NCBI GenBank assembly: GCA_041394905.1 | Contig: JAWKHJ010000012.1 | Location: forward strand, 1-64,000 | From: RI-231 sp041394905 | GTDB lineage: Bacteria; Acidobacteriota; Terriglobia; Bryobacterales; UBA6623 | Length of the DNA: 64,000 nt | Direction: 5' to 3' | In this document: in pieces, positions 34,928-43,086 of the stretch | Layout of the letters: each line of letters starts with the position of its first letter | Numbering within the stretch: position 1 is the first letter of the stretch | Notes under the pieces: generated by a model | Database searches by the model: none | The model's input: only the letters and a program-made list of their open reading frames with translations | What the model was told of the DNA's origin: nothing | Program-made: the position numbers and the translations under genes

Positions 34928-35842
34928 ATGGGCGGCGAATGGGTCGAGTATCGCTGGACGGTGTCCGCCGCCGTGGTGGAGAACGCGGGCCGGCTGGGCC
35001 CCCGTTTGGATGACTTTCTGGCCGATCGCGTGCCGTTGGTGAGCCGGATGCATTTGCAAGCCTCGGTGCGGGCGGGCGCGGTGCTGGTGGACGGCCGTAT
35101 CGCGCCGCCGGGATTTCGCTTGCACGCCGGCGCCCAGGTCGAGGCGCGGCTCGATATGAGGCGCGCGACTGCGATGACGCCGGAGGCGATCCCGGTGGAG
35201 ACGGTGTACGAAGACGAACGCTTTGCCGTGGTCGTCAAGCCGGCGGGCATGCTCGTCCACCCGACGCGGGGCGTCAAGAGCGGCACGCTGGCGAATGCGC
35301 TTTCGGGTCAGTGGAACCAAGGCGCTGGACCGCTGGTTCGGCCGGTTTTCGTGCATCGGCTCGACAAGCAAACGTCAGGCTTGATGGTTGTGGCGAAGCA
35401 GCGCGCGGCCGCGGCGAGACTCTCGCGTGCGTTCGCTTCGGGCCAGGTGAAGAAGCGCTATCTGGCGTGGCTCGAAGGCGATCTCGACGAAGATGCGCGG
35501 ACGATCGAGGCGCCGATTGCGCGGCTGGGCGACCAGCGCCCCCAATGGGGGGTCTCACCAGAAGGAAAGCCCGCGACGACGCGGCTGCGCCCGCTCGAGC
35601 GCTCTGGCGGGCGTACTCTCGTCGAGCTCGAGCCGGTGACCGGACGCACCAATCAGTTGCGCATCCATTGCGCGTGGATCGGGCGGCCGATCGCGGGCGA
35701 CGAAGCCTATGGAGCGCAGCCCGCGCCGCGCTTGTTTCTGCACGCGTATCGGATCGAGCTTCCCGACCCACAGTCAGGACGATTGCTCGAGTTTTCGAAC
35801 ATCCCTGGGTCAAGCGACTGGTCTATCGATGATCCCGTGTAG
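34928..35842 (+). CDS. RluA/RluD-family RNA pseudouridine synthase
   Basis: A 304-residue pseudouridine synthase. The S4-like RNA-binding part is RLDDFLADRVPLVSRMHLQ (about residues 20-75). The catalytic domain follows, with VVVKPAGMLVHPTRG and the catalytic aspartate in HRLDKQTSGLMVVAK. KRYLAWLEG, EPVTGRTNQLRIH and GDEAYG complete the family pattern. ATG 34928 is preceded by GGGAG. The start lies only 12 bases from the divergent alr start, so the promoter of each gene must overlap the other gene. Target RNA (23S or tRNA) cannot be told. Confidence 0.9.
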   Translation: MGGEWVEYRWTVSAAVVENAGRLGPRLDDFLADRVPLVSRMHLQASVRAGAVLVDGRIAPPGFRLHAGAQVEARLDMRRATAMTPEAIPVETVYEDERFAVVVKPAGMLVHPTRGVKSGTLANALSGQWNQGAGPLVRPVFVHRLDKQTSGLMVVAKQRAAAARLSRAFASGQVKKRYLAWLEGDLDEDARTIEAPIARLGDQRPQWGVSPEGKPATTRLRPLERSGGRTLVELEPVTGRTNQLRIHCAWIGRPIAGDEAYGAQPAPRLFLHAYRIELPDPQSGRLLEFSNIPGSSDWSIDDPV

Positions 35843-35942
35843 TTTTTGCATATCTCAGAGCGGAATCGGGGCTTTCGGGGTTAAAACGGACGAGGCCAGT
35901 CCGGGGGGATGGCCCGACCTCGCCCGCTTCCTCCCCAAAGCG

Positions 35943-38312
35943 CTACAGATCGTTGCAGATCTTCACCGGCCAGATCGCCTCGGCCACGTGCGGGCCTCCG
36001 GAGAACTTGGTGGTGTCGTAGACCCGCATGCGGAAAGTGAACACGCAGCATTCGCCGCGCTCGAGCGGGAAGTTTGCTGGGATCGAACCCGCGTAGGAGG
36101 TTGAACCGAAGCAGTTGCGGTCCACCGCGCGCAAATCGAAGTCGGCCAGCTTGCCGAACACATCCGCACCGGGCGCTCCCTGGCAACGGTTGCCCGGAAC
36201 GCCGACGCGCTGCGTGCCGTAGAAGCATGAGCCCGCCGGGCCGTTGATCGGGATCTGGACCTCAGGCCCGCCTTGGCGTGCGATGCGGATCCAGTAGTGG
36301 TCGAAGTTGTCGTTCGGCCGTTGATTGAGCGGCAGCGTCTCGTCGATGTACTCGTCGTAGGCGATGCCGACCAGCGGTAGCGGCCAGGGGTTGCTGCAGT
36401 CGGGCGGCAAGGCGAACTGGCTCAGGCGCAGGTCGGTGCAGGGCGGTACGGCATCGATGCGCAGCGCCGCATGGATCGGTTTGTTGTCGAGCCAGATGCG
36501 CTGCAGGTCGCAGTAGCGGTTGCCGTCGACGTCCTCGACTTCGAGCTTCACGGTGAACAGCCCGCTCATCTGGCAGCCGGAGATTTGCGTCTGCCAGCAG
36601 GAGGGCGACAGCCGCGCTTCGGGTTGGTTGTTGAGGCAGTAGGGCGGGAAGGGCCACGGCACGACGCAGTCATCGACCCAGACGGCGGTCAGCGTGTCCG
36701 TGTCGGTCCGCATGTTCATGTCGCGGTACTGCCAAGGGGTGGAGTACTCGACCTTCCAAAACTCCGTCCAGCCCGGGACCGAGCAGTCGGTGATCGCGCC
36801 CGCCTGATGGCTCAGGGTGTAGCGCTTGATCTTCTTGTCGTTGCAGCCGCCGACAAAGGCCGAGCCCTGGAACGAGACGCAACGCGCGAAGGAGACTTCG
36901 ACAGTCGAGCCGATCGAAGTGCACTTGGGCGTGAAGGTTTCGACGAAGCGCGCGGTCGGGTCGAGCGCGGGCTTGTCGAGATTCGAGAAGCCGCTGGCGG
37001 CCAGGATGCGCACGTCCTGCTTGAACAGCGAGAACGACGTGGTGCAGATCTTCGTCGCGCCGGCCTTCGAGAAGACCGTCAGGCGCAGGAAGTAGGGGCC
37101 GGCGCTGAGCGAGGTGGTGTCGAAGTAGGCCAGCAGGCCGTTGACGACCGGGCTCGACCCTTGCACGCCGCCGCCGGGAGGGATGGGCGGGTAGTGGAAG
37201 TGGTCGGTGTGGAAGGTGACGTTGTCGTCGGACCACTCGAGCGTGTAGTGGTCGAAGTCGCCGCCCGAGGCCGTGCCGCGTACCGGGACGACCAGAGCTT
37301 TGAGGTCCTGCGAGACCTCTTCGGGCGTGCAGCCCACGGGCTCGTCCAGCCGGCAATCGAGCGACGGCGGGCAGATGATGCGGCAGTACAGGCCGCAGTG
37401 GATGTGGCAGATCCAGCGGCAGAGGAAGAAGCAGAAGCGCTCCAGCCCGAATTCGCCGAGGATGGCGTGGAAAGTCGTCTCGTCCTGCTCGCGATAGGCT
37501 GCGATCAGGCGGTCGAGCGCGCTCTCGTTCGCAGCCAGCTTGCGCCAGCGCAGCGCGAGCTCGCGAATCTCGACCGGCTTGAACAGCCGCGGCAGCTTGG
37601 GGCAGATGCGGATACAAATGCGGAAGCAGTGGATCACGCACAGCCAGCGGCACAGGATGATGCAGAGCTTGCGCAGGTCGAAGCGGTCCAGCACCGCCTG
37701 CACCTTGGCCGCGTCGTGCGCCTCGTAGCCCTCGAACAGCGCCTGCAACTCGCCCTCTTTCGAAGCGATCTTGCCGGCGGCTTGCGCCACGGTGAGGAAC
37801 TCCTCGAAGGGATCGAGATCCACCGGGACTTCGAGCGGTGGACAGACGAGGCGGCAGAACGGCCGGCAGCGCAGGAAGCAAATCCAGTAGCAGACGAGGT
37901 GGCAAAACGCCTGCAGCTCAAACTTTTCGATGATTTTGTGATAGGCGTCGGAGTCCTCTTTCTCGATGGCCGCGAAGAGCTGGCGAGCGGCCTTTTCGTC
38001 CGCGCCAAGGCGGCCCAAGCCCGCGGCGAAGACCTGCAGAGCGGGAGCTTCAAAGGGTTTTTCGGGCAGCTCGCGGCAAATGATGCGGCAAACCCGAATG
38101 CAATCCCAAACGCAAAGCCAGCGGCAAATGGGGACGCAAAATCGCGACAAGGAGAGCTTATCGAGCACGGCGCGAACCGTACGGGCGTCGCGCGCTTGGT
38201 AGGCGTCGAGAACGCGGGCGAGCGCGTCTTCGTTTTCCGCCAGTCGCGCCAGGGCGGGGGATTCTTGAGCGAGCTCTCGAATGAGCTGTGCTTCCAATTC
38301 GTCGAACTGCAT
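35943..38312 (-). CDS. giant protein with four cysteine-ladder helical repeats
   Basis: A 789-residue protein unlike any family I recognise. Residues 1-320 are four tandem units of about 78 residues. Each has a charged helical part (like ALARVLDAYQARDARTVRAV) and then a helix with six cysteines at exact i,i+4 spacing: C59-C79, C137-C157, C217-C237 and C294-C314, with an R/Y-W pair and flanking basic residues. That makes 24 cysteines on helix faces. Residues 340-789 look like Ig/FN3-type beta domains (FDHYTLEWSDDN; FDHYWIRIARQGG) with further cysteines. There is no signal peptide or membrane anchor. ATG 38312 has a near-perfect AAGGAGGT. Metal binding (compare copper-storage four-helix bundles) is an inference. 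Confidence 0.8.
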   Translation of the reverse strand: MQFDELEAQLIRELAQESPALARLAENEDALARVLDAYQARDARTVRAVLDKLSLSRFCVPICRWLCVWDCIRVCRIICRELPEKPFEAPALQVFAAGLGRLGADEKAARQLFAAIEKEDSDAYHKIIEKFELQAFCHLVCYWICFLRCRPFCRLVCPPLEVPVDLDPFEEFLTVAQAAGKIASKEGELQALFEGYEAHDAAKVQAVLDRFDLRKLCIILCRWLCVIHCFRICIRICPKLPRLFKPVEIRELALRWRKLAANESALDRLIAAYREQDETTFHAILGEFGLERFCFFLCRWICHIHCGLYCRIICPPSLDCRLDEPVGCTPEEVSQDLKALVVPVRGTASGGDFDHYTLEWSDDNVTFHTDHFHYPPIPPGGGVQGSSPVVNGLLAYFDTTSLSAGPYFLRLTVFSKAGATKICTTSFSLFKQDVRILAASGFSNLDKPALDPTARFVETFTPKCTSIGSTVEVSFARCVSFQGSAFVGGCNDKKIKRYTLSHQAGAITDCSVPGWTEFWKVEYSTPWQYRDMNMRTDTDTLTAVWVDDCVVPWPFPPYCLNNQPEARLSPSCWQTQISGCQMSGLFTVKLEVEDVDGNRYCDLQRIWLDNKPIHAALRIDAVPPCTDLRLSQFALPPDCSNPWPLPLVGIAYDEYIDETLPLNQRPNDNFDHYWIRIARQGGPEVQIPINGPAGSCFYGTQRVGVPGNRCQGAPGADVFGKLADFDLRAVDRNCFGSTSYAGSIPANFPLERGECCVFTFRMRVYDTTKFSGGPHVAEAIWPVKICNDL

Positions 38313-38320
38313 GGGGGACC
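38313..38320 (-). promoter_or_regulatory. strong Shine-Dalgarno region for the cysteine-ladder gene
   Basis: The minus strand reads AAGGAGGT a few bases before ATG 38312 (the core lies just past 38317). It is one of the best ribosome-binding sites in the window and rejects the longer in-frame start at 38360. Confidence 0.7.
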
Positions 38321-38436
38321 TCCTTCCGGGTTTGAGAACAGCTTCGGGACAGACCAGCACGGGGAGCGGAGCGTCGGACGGGGTGACAACGACCGTCAGG
38401 GAAAGCCCCTAGGCGGGGTCCGCGACTCTCCAAAAA

Positions 38437-38472
38437 GTACTAGAGATACCGTACTAGACCAGTCGATAGTAC
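38437..38472. promoter_or_regulatory. GTACTA-type repeats overlapping the promoter (operator candidate)
   Basis: GTACTAGA occurs at 38437-38444 and 38451-38458, and an inverted GTACTA (TAGTAC) at 38467-38472. The spacing is 14 and about 16 bases. The inverted copy overlaps the -10 box, and the two direct copies lie just downstream of the expected transcription start of the cysteine-ladder gene. The layout suits a repressor. The factor is unknown. Confidence 0.5.
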
Positions 38473-38494
38473 AGCCGAATTTGGGTCGGGTCAA
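38466..38494 (-). promoter_or_regulatory. sigma70-like promoter of the cysteine-ladder gene
   Basis: On the minus strand TTGACC (38489-38494) and TACTAT (38466-38471) are exactly 17 bases apart. Transcription would start near 38459 and give a leader of about 145 bases before ATG 38312. It is the best two-box promoter I found in the window. Confidence 0.6.
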
Positions 38495-38533
38495 CGAAAA
38501 AATCGGCGCTATGATGAAGTGCCGCGGCGAGCG

Positions 38534-39151
38534 ATGCGAACGCAAGAGCGAGAACGGAGACGGCGGCGTTGGGCGGCGGCCGCCCTAGGATTGTGTGCCG
38601 CTTTGGCGCTTGCCGCGGCGGCCCTGGCGTCCGACGAGGAAGGAAAAATCGTGCGGCCCGTCGAGGGCGCGGCGATTGCGGCGGGGCCGATCGACGTGGC
38701 GGCCAAGGCGCCGCCGGGCGGGCGTATCGAGCTCGATGGCAAGGCGGTCGAAGCCTCCGAGGTCGACGCGCCGTTCCCGGGCGTACTGCACGCTAGGCTC
38801 GAGGCCGCGCCGGGCGAGCACGTGGTGGCTTTGGTCTGGCCGGGTGGACGTAAGCAGGTGCGCGTGTTCGTAGGCGAGAATCCGCCGGCGGGGTTCGAGC
38901 CGTTCCACATGCATCCGCCGCCGGATGGAATCGACTGTGCGCAGTGTCACGGGTTGAGCCGCCGGGGCCGGTTTCGCTTCCAGGGAGACTGCTTCGGCTG
39001 CCACACGGACGAGCAGTTCACGGCCAACCATCCTCACGCCAAGCACGTGCTCGAACAGTGCGGCATGTGCCACAACGCCCATGGCTCGACGGCGGACGCG
39101 CTCCAGATCTACCCGCGCGAAACCGCCTGCCGGCAGTGCCACAGTCTTTAG
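38534..39151 (+). CDS. exported tetraheme c-type cytochrome-like protein (paired CXXCH)
   Basis: About 205 residues. A very basic N-terminus (RERRRRRW) and hydrophobic segment make the signal peptide, ending near ALASDEE. A beta-rich domain follows (IVRPVEGAAIAAGPIDVAAK, then WPGGRKQVRVFVGE). The C-terminal 85 residues contain four heme-c motifs, CAQCH, CFGCH, CGMCH and CRQCH, with extra histidines (FHMHPPP, NHPHAKHVL) that can be distal ligands. This is the doubled-CXXCH arrangement of small periplasmic multiheme proteins. An in-frame GTG at 38519 is an alternative start. It is divergent from the cysteine-ladder gene and shares its regulatory region. Confidence 0.85.
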   Translation: MRTQERERRRRRWAAAALGLCAALALAAAALASDEEGKIVRPVEGAAIAAGPIDVAAKAPPGGRIELDGKAVEASEVDAPFPGVLHARLEAAPGEHVVALVWPGGRKQVRVFVGENPPAGFEPFHMHPPPDGIDCAQCHGLSRRGRFRFQGDCFGCHTDEQFTANHPHAKHVLEQCGMCHNAHGSTADALQIYPRETACRQCHSL

Positions 39152-39164
39152 GCCCCCTACCGGA

Positions 39165-39683
39165 TCACCAGATGCGAATCGAGACGTATTGGCCGGGCTC
39201 GGTCACTTCGACGAGCGGGCCGGAGGGCAGGCTGCGGGCCAAGCGGAACAGAGAGGCGGGTTCGAGCGGCTCGTCGGGATGGTTTTCCAGAAATTCGCGC
39301 ACCTGGCGCAGCGGAGCATGAACGCGTACTCGCTCGTTGCGGTTGTCGACCTCGACCTCGATGCGCGCCCCGGACTTGCGGATCACGACGGTCTCGTCTT
39401 TGGACTCGACGCGCACCAGCTCGCTATCGCCTGCGTTTTCGAGCTCGCGAATCGCAGCGGCGGCGGCGCGAAGGTGCTTGGGCTCAAACGGAAGTTTCTC
39501 GTGAATTTCGGGAGGGTCGGCGATCCCGGCGACCACTTGCGCCAGTAGGACCGGCGCGGGGATCCAAAGGTGCAGGTCTTCGTCCTCGTCGACCACGTTT
39601 ACGATGACCCAGGTCATCGAGAGCGCGGCGAGCAAGCCCGCCGCGCAGACGATGCCGAAGCCAAGCAAGAGACGCTTGAACAT
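39165..39683 (-). CDS. membrane-anchored protein, second of a tandem paralog pair
   Basis: A 172-residue protein with an N-terminal membrane segment (residues 5-29, LLLGFGIVCAAGLLAAL) and an exposed remainder. Residues 80-172 align by eye with the neighbouring gene's product: ENAGDSELVRVESKDETVVI here against KNSGDAEFVKVESEEETVRV there, and both end in a short strand before the stop. GAGGT about nine bases before ATG 39683 is the ribosome-binding site. It starts 18 bases after the paralog's repaired stop, so the two form an operon. No known function. Confidence 0.75.
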   Translation of the reverse strand: MFKRLLLGFGIVCAAGLLAALSMTWVIVNVVDEDEDLHLWIPAPVLLAQVVAGIADPPEIHEKLPFEPKHLRAAAAAIRELENAGDSELVRVESKDETVVIRKSGARIEVEVDNRNERVRVHAPLRQVREFLENHPDEPLEPASLFRLARSLPSGPLVEVTEPGQYVSIRIW

Positions 39684-39701
39684 GGGATCGGACCTCGAGT
39701 C

Positions 39702-40267
39702 CTAGCTGCGAGCGTCGATCCAGACGCGACCTTGCTTTTGGCGTCGGTGACGTTGACGATGTCGCCGCGGCGTCCGCTCAGCTGTTGGATGGCGGCGCGC
39801 AGGTTGAGCTCTTCGCCTTCGCCGCTAAGCAGCGCATCGACGACGTCAACCGGAATGTCGACACGGACTTGCTCGGGCGCATCGCCCTTGCGGTCCTCTA
39901 CGCGTACCTGGATCAGTTGGCCGGCGCGCGAGACGCGCACAGTCTCCTCTTCCGATTCGACTTTGACGAACTCTGCGTCGCCGCTGTTCTTGAGCTCGGC
40001 CCAAAGCTTGCGCAGGTCGGCGAGCTTGATGCCTTTTTCCTGGAACTTGCTGGTGATTTTTCCGGTGATGTCTTCGGGCAGGGCGTCGAGCGCAACCTGG
40101 GCGAGCGCGAGCGGAACGTTGACGTTGACCTTTTCGGCCTTGTCGCCGGAGTCGATGACCTCGACGTGAATCCAGGGCGACTCTTGCGCCTGCAAGGCGG
40201 CGGCGCTGTTGCTGAGCGTCAATGCGAGCACGGCGGCGGCCAATGCGGCTTTGCTTCGGTTAAGCAT
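39702..40267 (-). CDS. exported protein, first of a tandem paralog pair, one frameshift
   Basis: Signal peptide (residues 1-27, ending ALQAQES), then a mixed alpha/beta protein with IHVEVIDSGDKAEKVNVNVP at the start and VRVDIPVDVVDALLSGEGEEL later. The same core occurs in the following gene. The frame as given runs past its natural end into that gene. Restoring one base near 39731 yields KVRVWIDARS and a TAG at 39702-39704, 18 bases before the next ATG (188 residues). AAGGAG nine bases before ATG 40267 is the ribosome-binding site. An ECF-type promoter lies about 50 bases upstream. I cannot name the family. Confidence 0.75.
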
Positions 40268-40319
40268 GTCTGATTTCTCCTTGAAAGCAACGCGTCGGTG
40301 CGTTTGGCTTCGGAGACTC

Positions 40320-40345
40320 ATACGAGGCTTCCGCGGCGAAGTTCC
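40320..40345 (-). promoter_or_regulatory. ECF-sigma-type promoter of the paralog operon
   Basis: Minus strand GGAAC (40341-40345), a 16-base spacer, then CGTAT (40320-40324). GGAAC with CGTA/CGTC is the classic extracytoplasmic-function sigma pattern. The expected start near 40313 gives a leader of about 45 bases. No ECF sigma gene is in the window. Confidence 0.5.
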
Positions 40346-40388
40346 GTCGAATTGAGCACTGCACGGCGCAAACCGCGAAACTCTAGGG

Positions 40389-40958
40389 ATGCATCGCTGT
40401 GGCTGGGCGCGCACGCCAATCGACATCGACTACCACGACGCCGAGTGGGGCGTGCCCGTGCATGACGACCGGCTGTTGTTCGAGTTCCTCGTTCTCGAAG
40501 GCGCGCAGGCCGGGCTGAGCTGGACGACGATCCTGAATAAGCGCGAGAGCTACCGCAAGGCTTTCGAGGGCTTTGAGATCGACCGCGTGGCGAAGTTTAC
40601 CGATGCGAAGAAGGCGAAGCTCCTCGAGGACCCGGGCATCGTGCGCAACCGGCTCAAGGTCGACTCGGCAGTGCGCAACGCCAAGGCGGCGCAGGAGATC
40701 ATCCGGACGGACGGTTCGTTGGACGCTTTCTTGTGGTCGTTTGTCGGTGGCAAGCCGATCCAGAACGCGCGGGCGGACCTGAGCGAGGTACCGGCGAAAA
40801 CGCCCGAGTCGGACGCGATGAGCAAGGCCCTGAAGAAGCGCGGGTTCAATTTCGTGGGTTCGACGATTTGCTACGCCTTCATGCAGGCGGTCGGCATGGT
40901 CAACGACCACGAGACGAAGTGCTTCCGGTATGCGCCGGTGAAGCGGTTGGGGCGCTGA
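40389..40958 (+). CDS. tag: DNA-3-methyladenine glycosylase I
   Basis: Excises 3-methyladenine from alkylated DNA. 189 residues, opening MHRCGWARTPIDIDYHDAEWG, where Cys4 and later His and Cys residues form the zinc site of Tag (NDHETKCFRY near the end). EGAQAGLSWTTILNKRESYR is the family helix-hairpin region. The gene is intact. It is divergent from the paralog operon and followed by the esterase after 55 bases. Tag and AlkA folds differ, and the opening motif is decisive for Tag. Confidence 0.95.
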   Translation: MHRCGWARTPIDIDYHDAEWGVPVHDDRLLFEFLVLEGAQAGLSWTTILNKRESYRKAFEGFEIDRVAKFTDAKKAKLLEDPGIVRNRLKVDSAVRNAKAAQEIIRTDGSLDAFLWSFVGGKPIQNARADLSEVPAKTPESDAMSKALKKRGFNFVGSTICYAFMQAVGMVNDHETKCFRYAPVKRLGR

Positions 40959-40998
40959 AAGCCCCCACCCTTCGCCGCGCGGCCTCCAGGTCCCGGGT

Positions 40999-41004
40999 TA
41001 TCCT
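40999..41004 (+). promoter_or_regulatory. TATCCT -10-like hexamer before esterase gene
   Basis: TATCCT ends nine bases before ATG 41014; the intervening bases GAGCCCGAC hold no ribosome-binding site. Confidence 0.35.
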
Positions 41005-41013
41005 GAGCCCGAC

Positions 41014-43023
41014 ATGTCGCTGTTTCGTCTTGCCCTCACGGCCTTCGCTTTCGCCACTGCCGCTCTCGCGCAGCGGACGCCCTACGACCGCATGCTCGAG
41101 AGCGAGGTCCAGGTGATGGCCTACCTCAAGGCGGAGGCGCGCAAGGTGACAGCATCGGCCGCCGATGAGATGCAGTCGCGCCAATCTTGGGAAGCCGTTG
41201 CAGAAGAGCGGCGGCGCGAGATGCGCGACATGCTCGGGCTCGAGCCGCCTCCGCCCAAGACTGCTCTCAACGTTCAGATCACCGGGACGATCGACAAGGG
41301 CGACTACGTGATCGAGAAGATCGCCTTCGAGAGTCTGCCGAAGATTTACGTCACCGCCAACCTGTATGTCCCCAAGAGCCCCGGTCCCAAGCCGACGGTG
41401 CTCTACGTCTGCGGACACGCGACTTCGCCGTATGGCGCCAAGACGCAGTACCAGCGCCACGGGCATACTCTCGCAAAGCATGGCTACGTGGCCATGCTCA
41501 TCGATCCGATCCAGATCGCCGAGACGTTTGCGCTGCATCATGGCGTGCTCAACAACGAGATGGAGGAGTGGTACGCGCGCGGCTACACGCCGGCCGGGCT
41601 CGAGATCTGGAACATGGTCCGCGCCATGGATTATCTGGAGACGCGCCCGGAGGTGGACCCTGATCGCTTTGGCGTGACCGGGCGCTCAGGCGGCGCCGCG
41701 ATGAGCTGGTTCTCGGCTGCGGTCGACAAGCGCATCAAGGCCGTCGTGCCGGTGATGGGCATCTCCACATACGCCGCCAACCTGGAAGAGAACACCCAGC
41801 GGTTGCACTGCGATTGCATGTTCGCGATCAACTCGTGGATGCAGGACATGCTGCACCAAGGAGGGCTGATTGCGCCGCGTCCGCTGCTGATGGCGCACGG
41901 CGCCAAAGACAAGCTCTTCCCTGTTCCTGGCTACACCGAGTTCGAGCGCGTGATGGGGCGGCTCTATGACGGCTACGGCCATCACGAGCGCTTCCGCAAC
42001 ATCGTCGTCGATACCGGGCACGCCGACTCGGACTACTTGCGCGCCGAAGCCGTTCAATGGTTCGACAAGTTTTTGGCGCACGTTCCGGCGCGCGAGATCG
42101 ATGTGTCGTTCGAAGAGGTTCCGCCAGCGGAATTGACTGTGTTCGGGGGCAAACCGCCGGCCGATGCACTCAACTACCGAGCGCATGAGCTGTTCATCCC
42201 GCCGCCGCCCGAGCCTAGCTTCTCGACCTTGGACGAGTGGCAAACGCGGCGCGAGGAGTTGCTGCCGACGCTGCGGGAACGGGTCTTCGGCGCCTTCCCC
42301 GAGGAGACGAAGCCGCAGGTCGAAGAGAGCTTGGCATCCGCAGCGGACGGATTCGAGGCGCTCGCGATCCAGACCGAGCCCGGCATCACGGTCCAGGCCG
42401 AGTTTCGCGGCGTGGAGGGCGCGAGCGATGCGACGGCCTTGCTTTGGGTCGCCTCGGACGGCGAGGACGATGCGTCGATTTTGGATGTGCTGCGGCAGAT
42501 CGGCGGGCCGCCCGCTAACCCGGTGATGATCGTTCGCCCGCGCGGCGTGGGCGAGGTCCCTTGGCCGAAGAAGGTGCGCAAAGACATGGACCGCAACGCG
42601 ATGCACCTGGGACGCACGGTCGACTCGATGCGCCTGTGGGACGTGCTGCAAGCCGTCGATGTGCTGCGCGAAAAGACCGGCGGTGCGGAAGTCGCCGTCG
42701 CCGGCATCGGGCAGGCGGCGGCGATCGGGCTCTACGCCGGCGTGCTCGACGAGCAGGTCGCGCAGGTCATTCTTTTCGACCCGCCCTCGACCCACGTCGA
42801 CGGCCCCACGTTCCTCAACGTGCTGCGCTACACGGACCTGCCCGAGGCCGCTGCATTAATGGCGCCGCGGCGGGTTACGTTCTACAGCCGCGTGCCCGAG
42901 GCTTATCGCGCGACGCAGGGCGTCTTCACGCTCTACGGCAAGCCGGACCATTTCGCGTTGACGATGAGCCTGAAGGGCGCGCTCAACGGACGATTCGACC
43001 ACGGTTACTCGTCGGGGCTATAG
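41014..43023 (+). CDS. secreted alpha/beta-hydrolase, acetyl-xylan-esterase-like
   Basis: A 669-residue exported hydrolase with signal peptide 1-19. An alpha/beta-hydrolase domain occupies about residues 80-360. PTVLYVCGHATSPYGAK forms the oxyanion region, the nucleophile serine is in GVTGRSGGAAMSW near residue 230, an acid lies in AHGAKDKLFP near 290, and the histidine is in VVDTGHADSDYL near 332. A second domain (about 380-669) has a degenerate hydrolase-like core (VAVAGIGQAAAIGLYAG) without an obvious triad. Related acidobacterial and planctomycete proteins are annotated as acetyl xylan esterases; the substrate here is unproven. The gene is intact. Confidence 0.82.
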   Translation: MSLFRLALTAFAFATAALAQRTPYDRMLESEVQVMAYLKAEARKVTASAADEMQSRQSWEAVAEERRREMRDMLGLEPPPPKTALNVQITGTIDKGDYVIEKIAFESLPKIYVTANLYVPKSPGPKPTVLYVCGHATSPYGAKTQYQRHGHTLAKHGYVAMLIDPIQIAETFALHHGVLNNEMEEWYARGYTPAGLEIWNMVRAMDYLETRPEVDPDRFGVTGRSGGAAMSWFSAAVDKRIKAVVPVMGISTYAANLEENTQRLHCDCMFAINSWMQDMLHQGGLIAPRPLLMAHGAKDKLFPVPGYTEFERVMGRLYDGYGHHERFRNIVVDTGHADSDYLRAEAVQWFDKFLAHVPAREIDVSFEEVPPAELTVFGGKPPADALNYRAHELFIPPPPEPSFSTLDEWQTRREELLPTLRERVFGAFPEETKPQVEESLASAADGFEALAIQTEPGITVQAEFRGVEGASDATALLWVASDGEDDASILDVLRQIGGPPANPVMIVRPRGVGEVPWPKKVRKDMDRNAMHLGRTVDSMRLWDVLQAVDVLREKTGGAEVAVAGIGQAAAIGLYAGVLDEQVAQVILFDPPSTHVDGPTFLNVLRYTDLPEAAALMAPRRVTFYSRVPEAYRATQGVFTLYGKPDHFALTMSLKGALNGRFDHGYSSGL

Positions 43024-43086
43024 GCGTGGGTGCGGCTTGACGCTGAGGCGTGCCGAGCGCTTTACTGGACGCCGCGAGGTGATCTG

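Noticed and set aside
36000..38312. Cysteine-ladder repeats as Nif11-type leader peptides or as a ferredoxin
   Set aside because: The helical part before each ladder only vaguely resembles Nif11, and the continuous C-x3 spacing does not match C-x2-C-x2-C iron-sulfur motifs.
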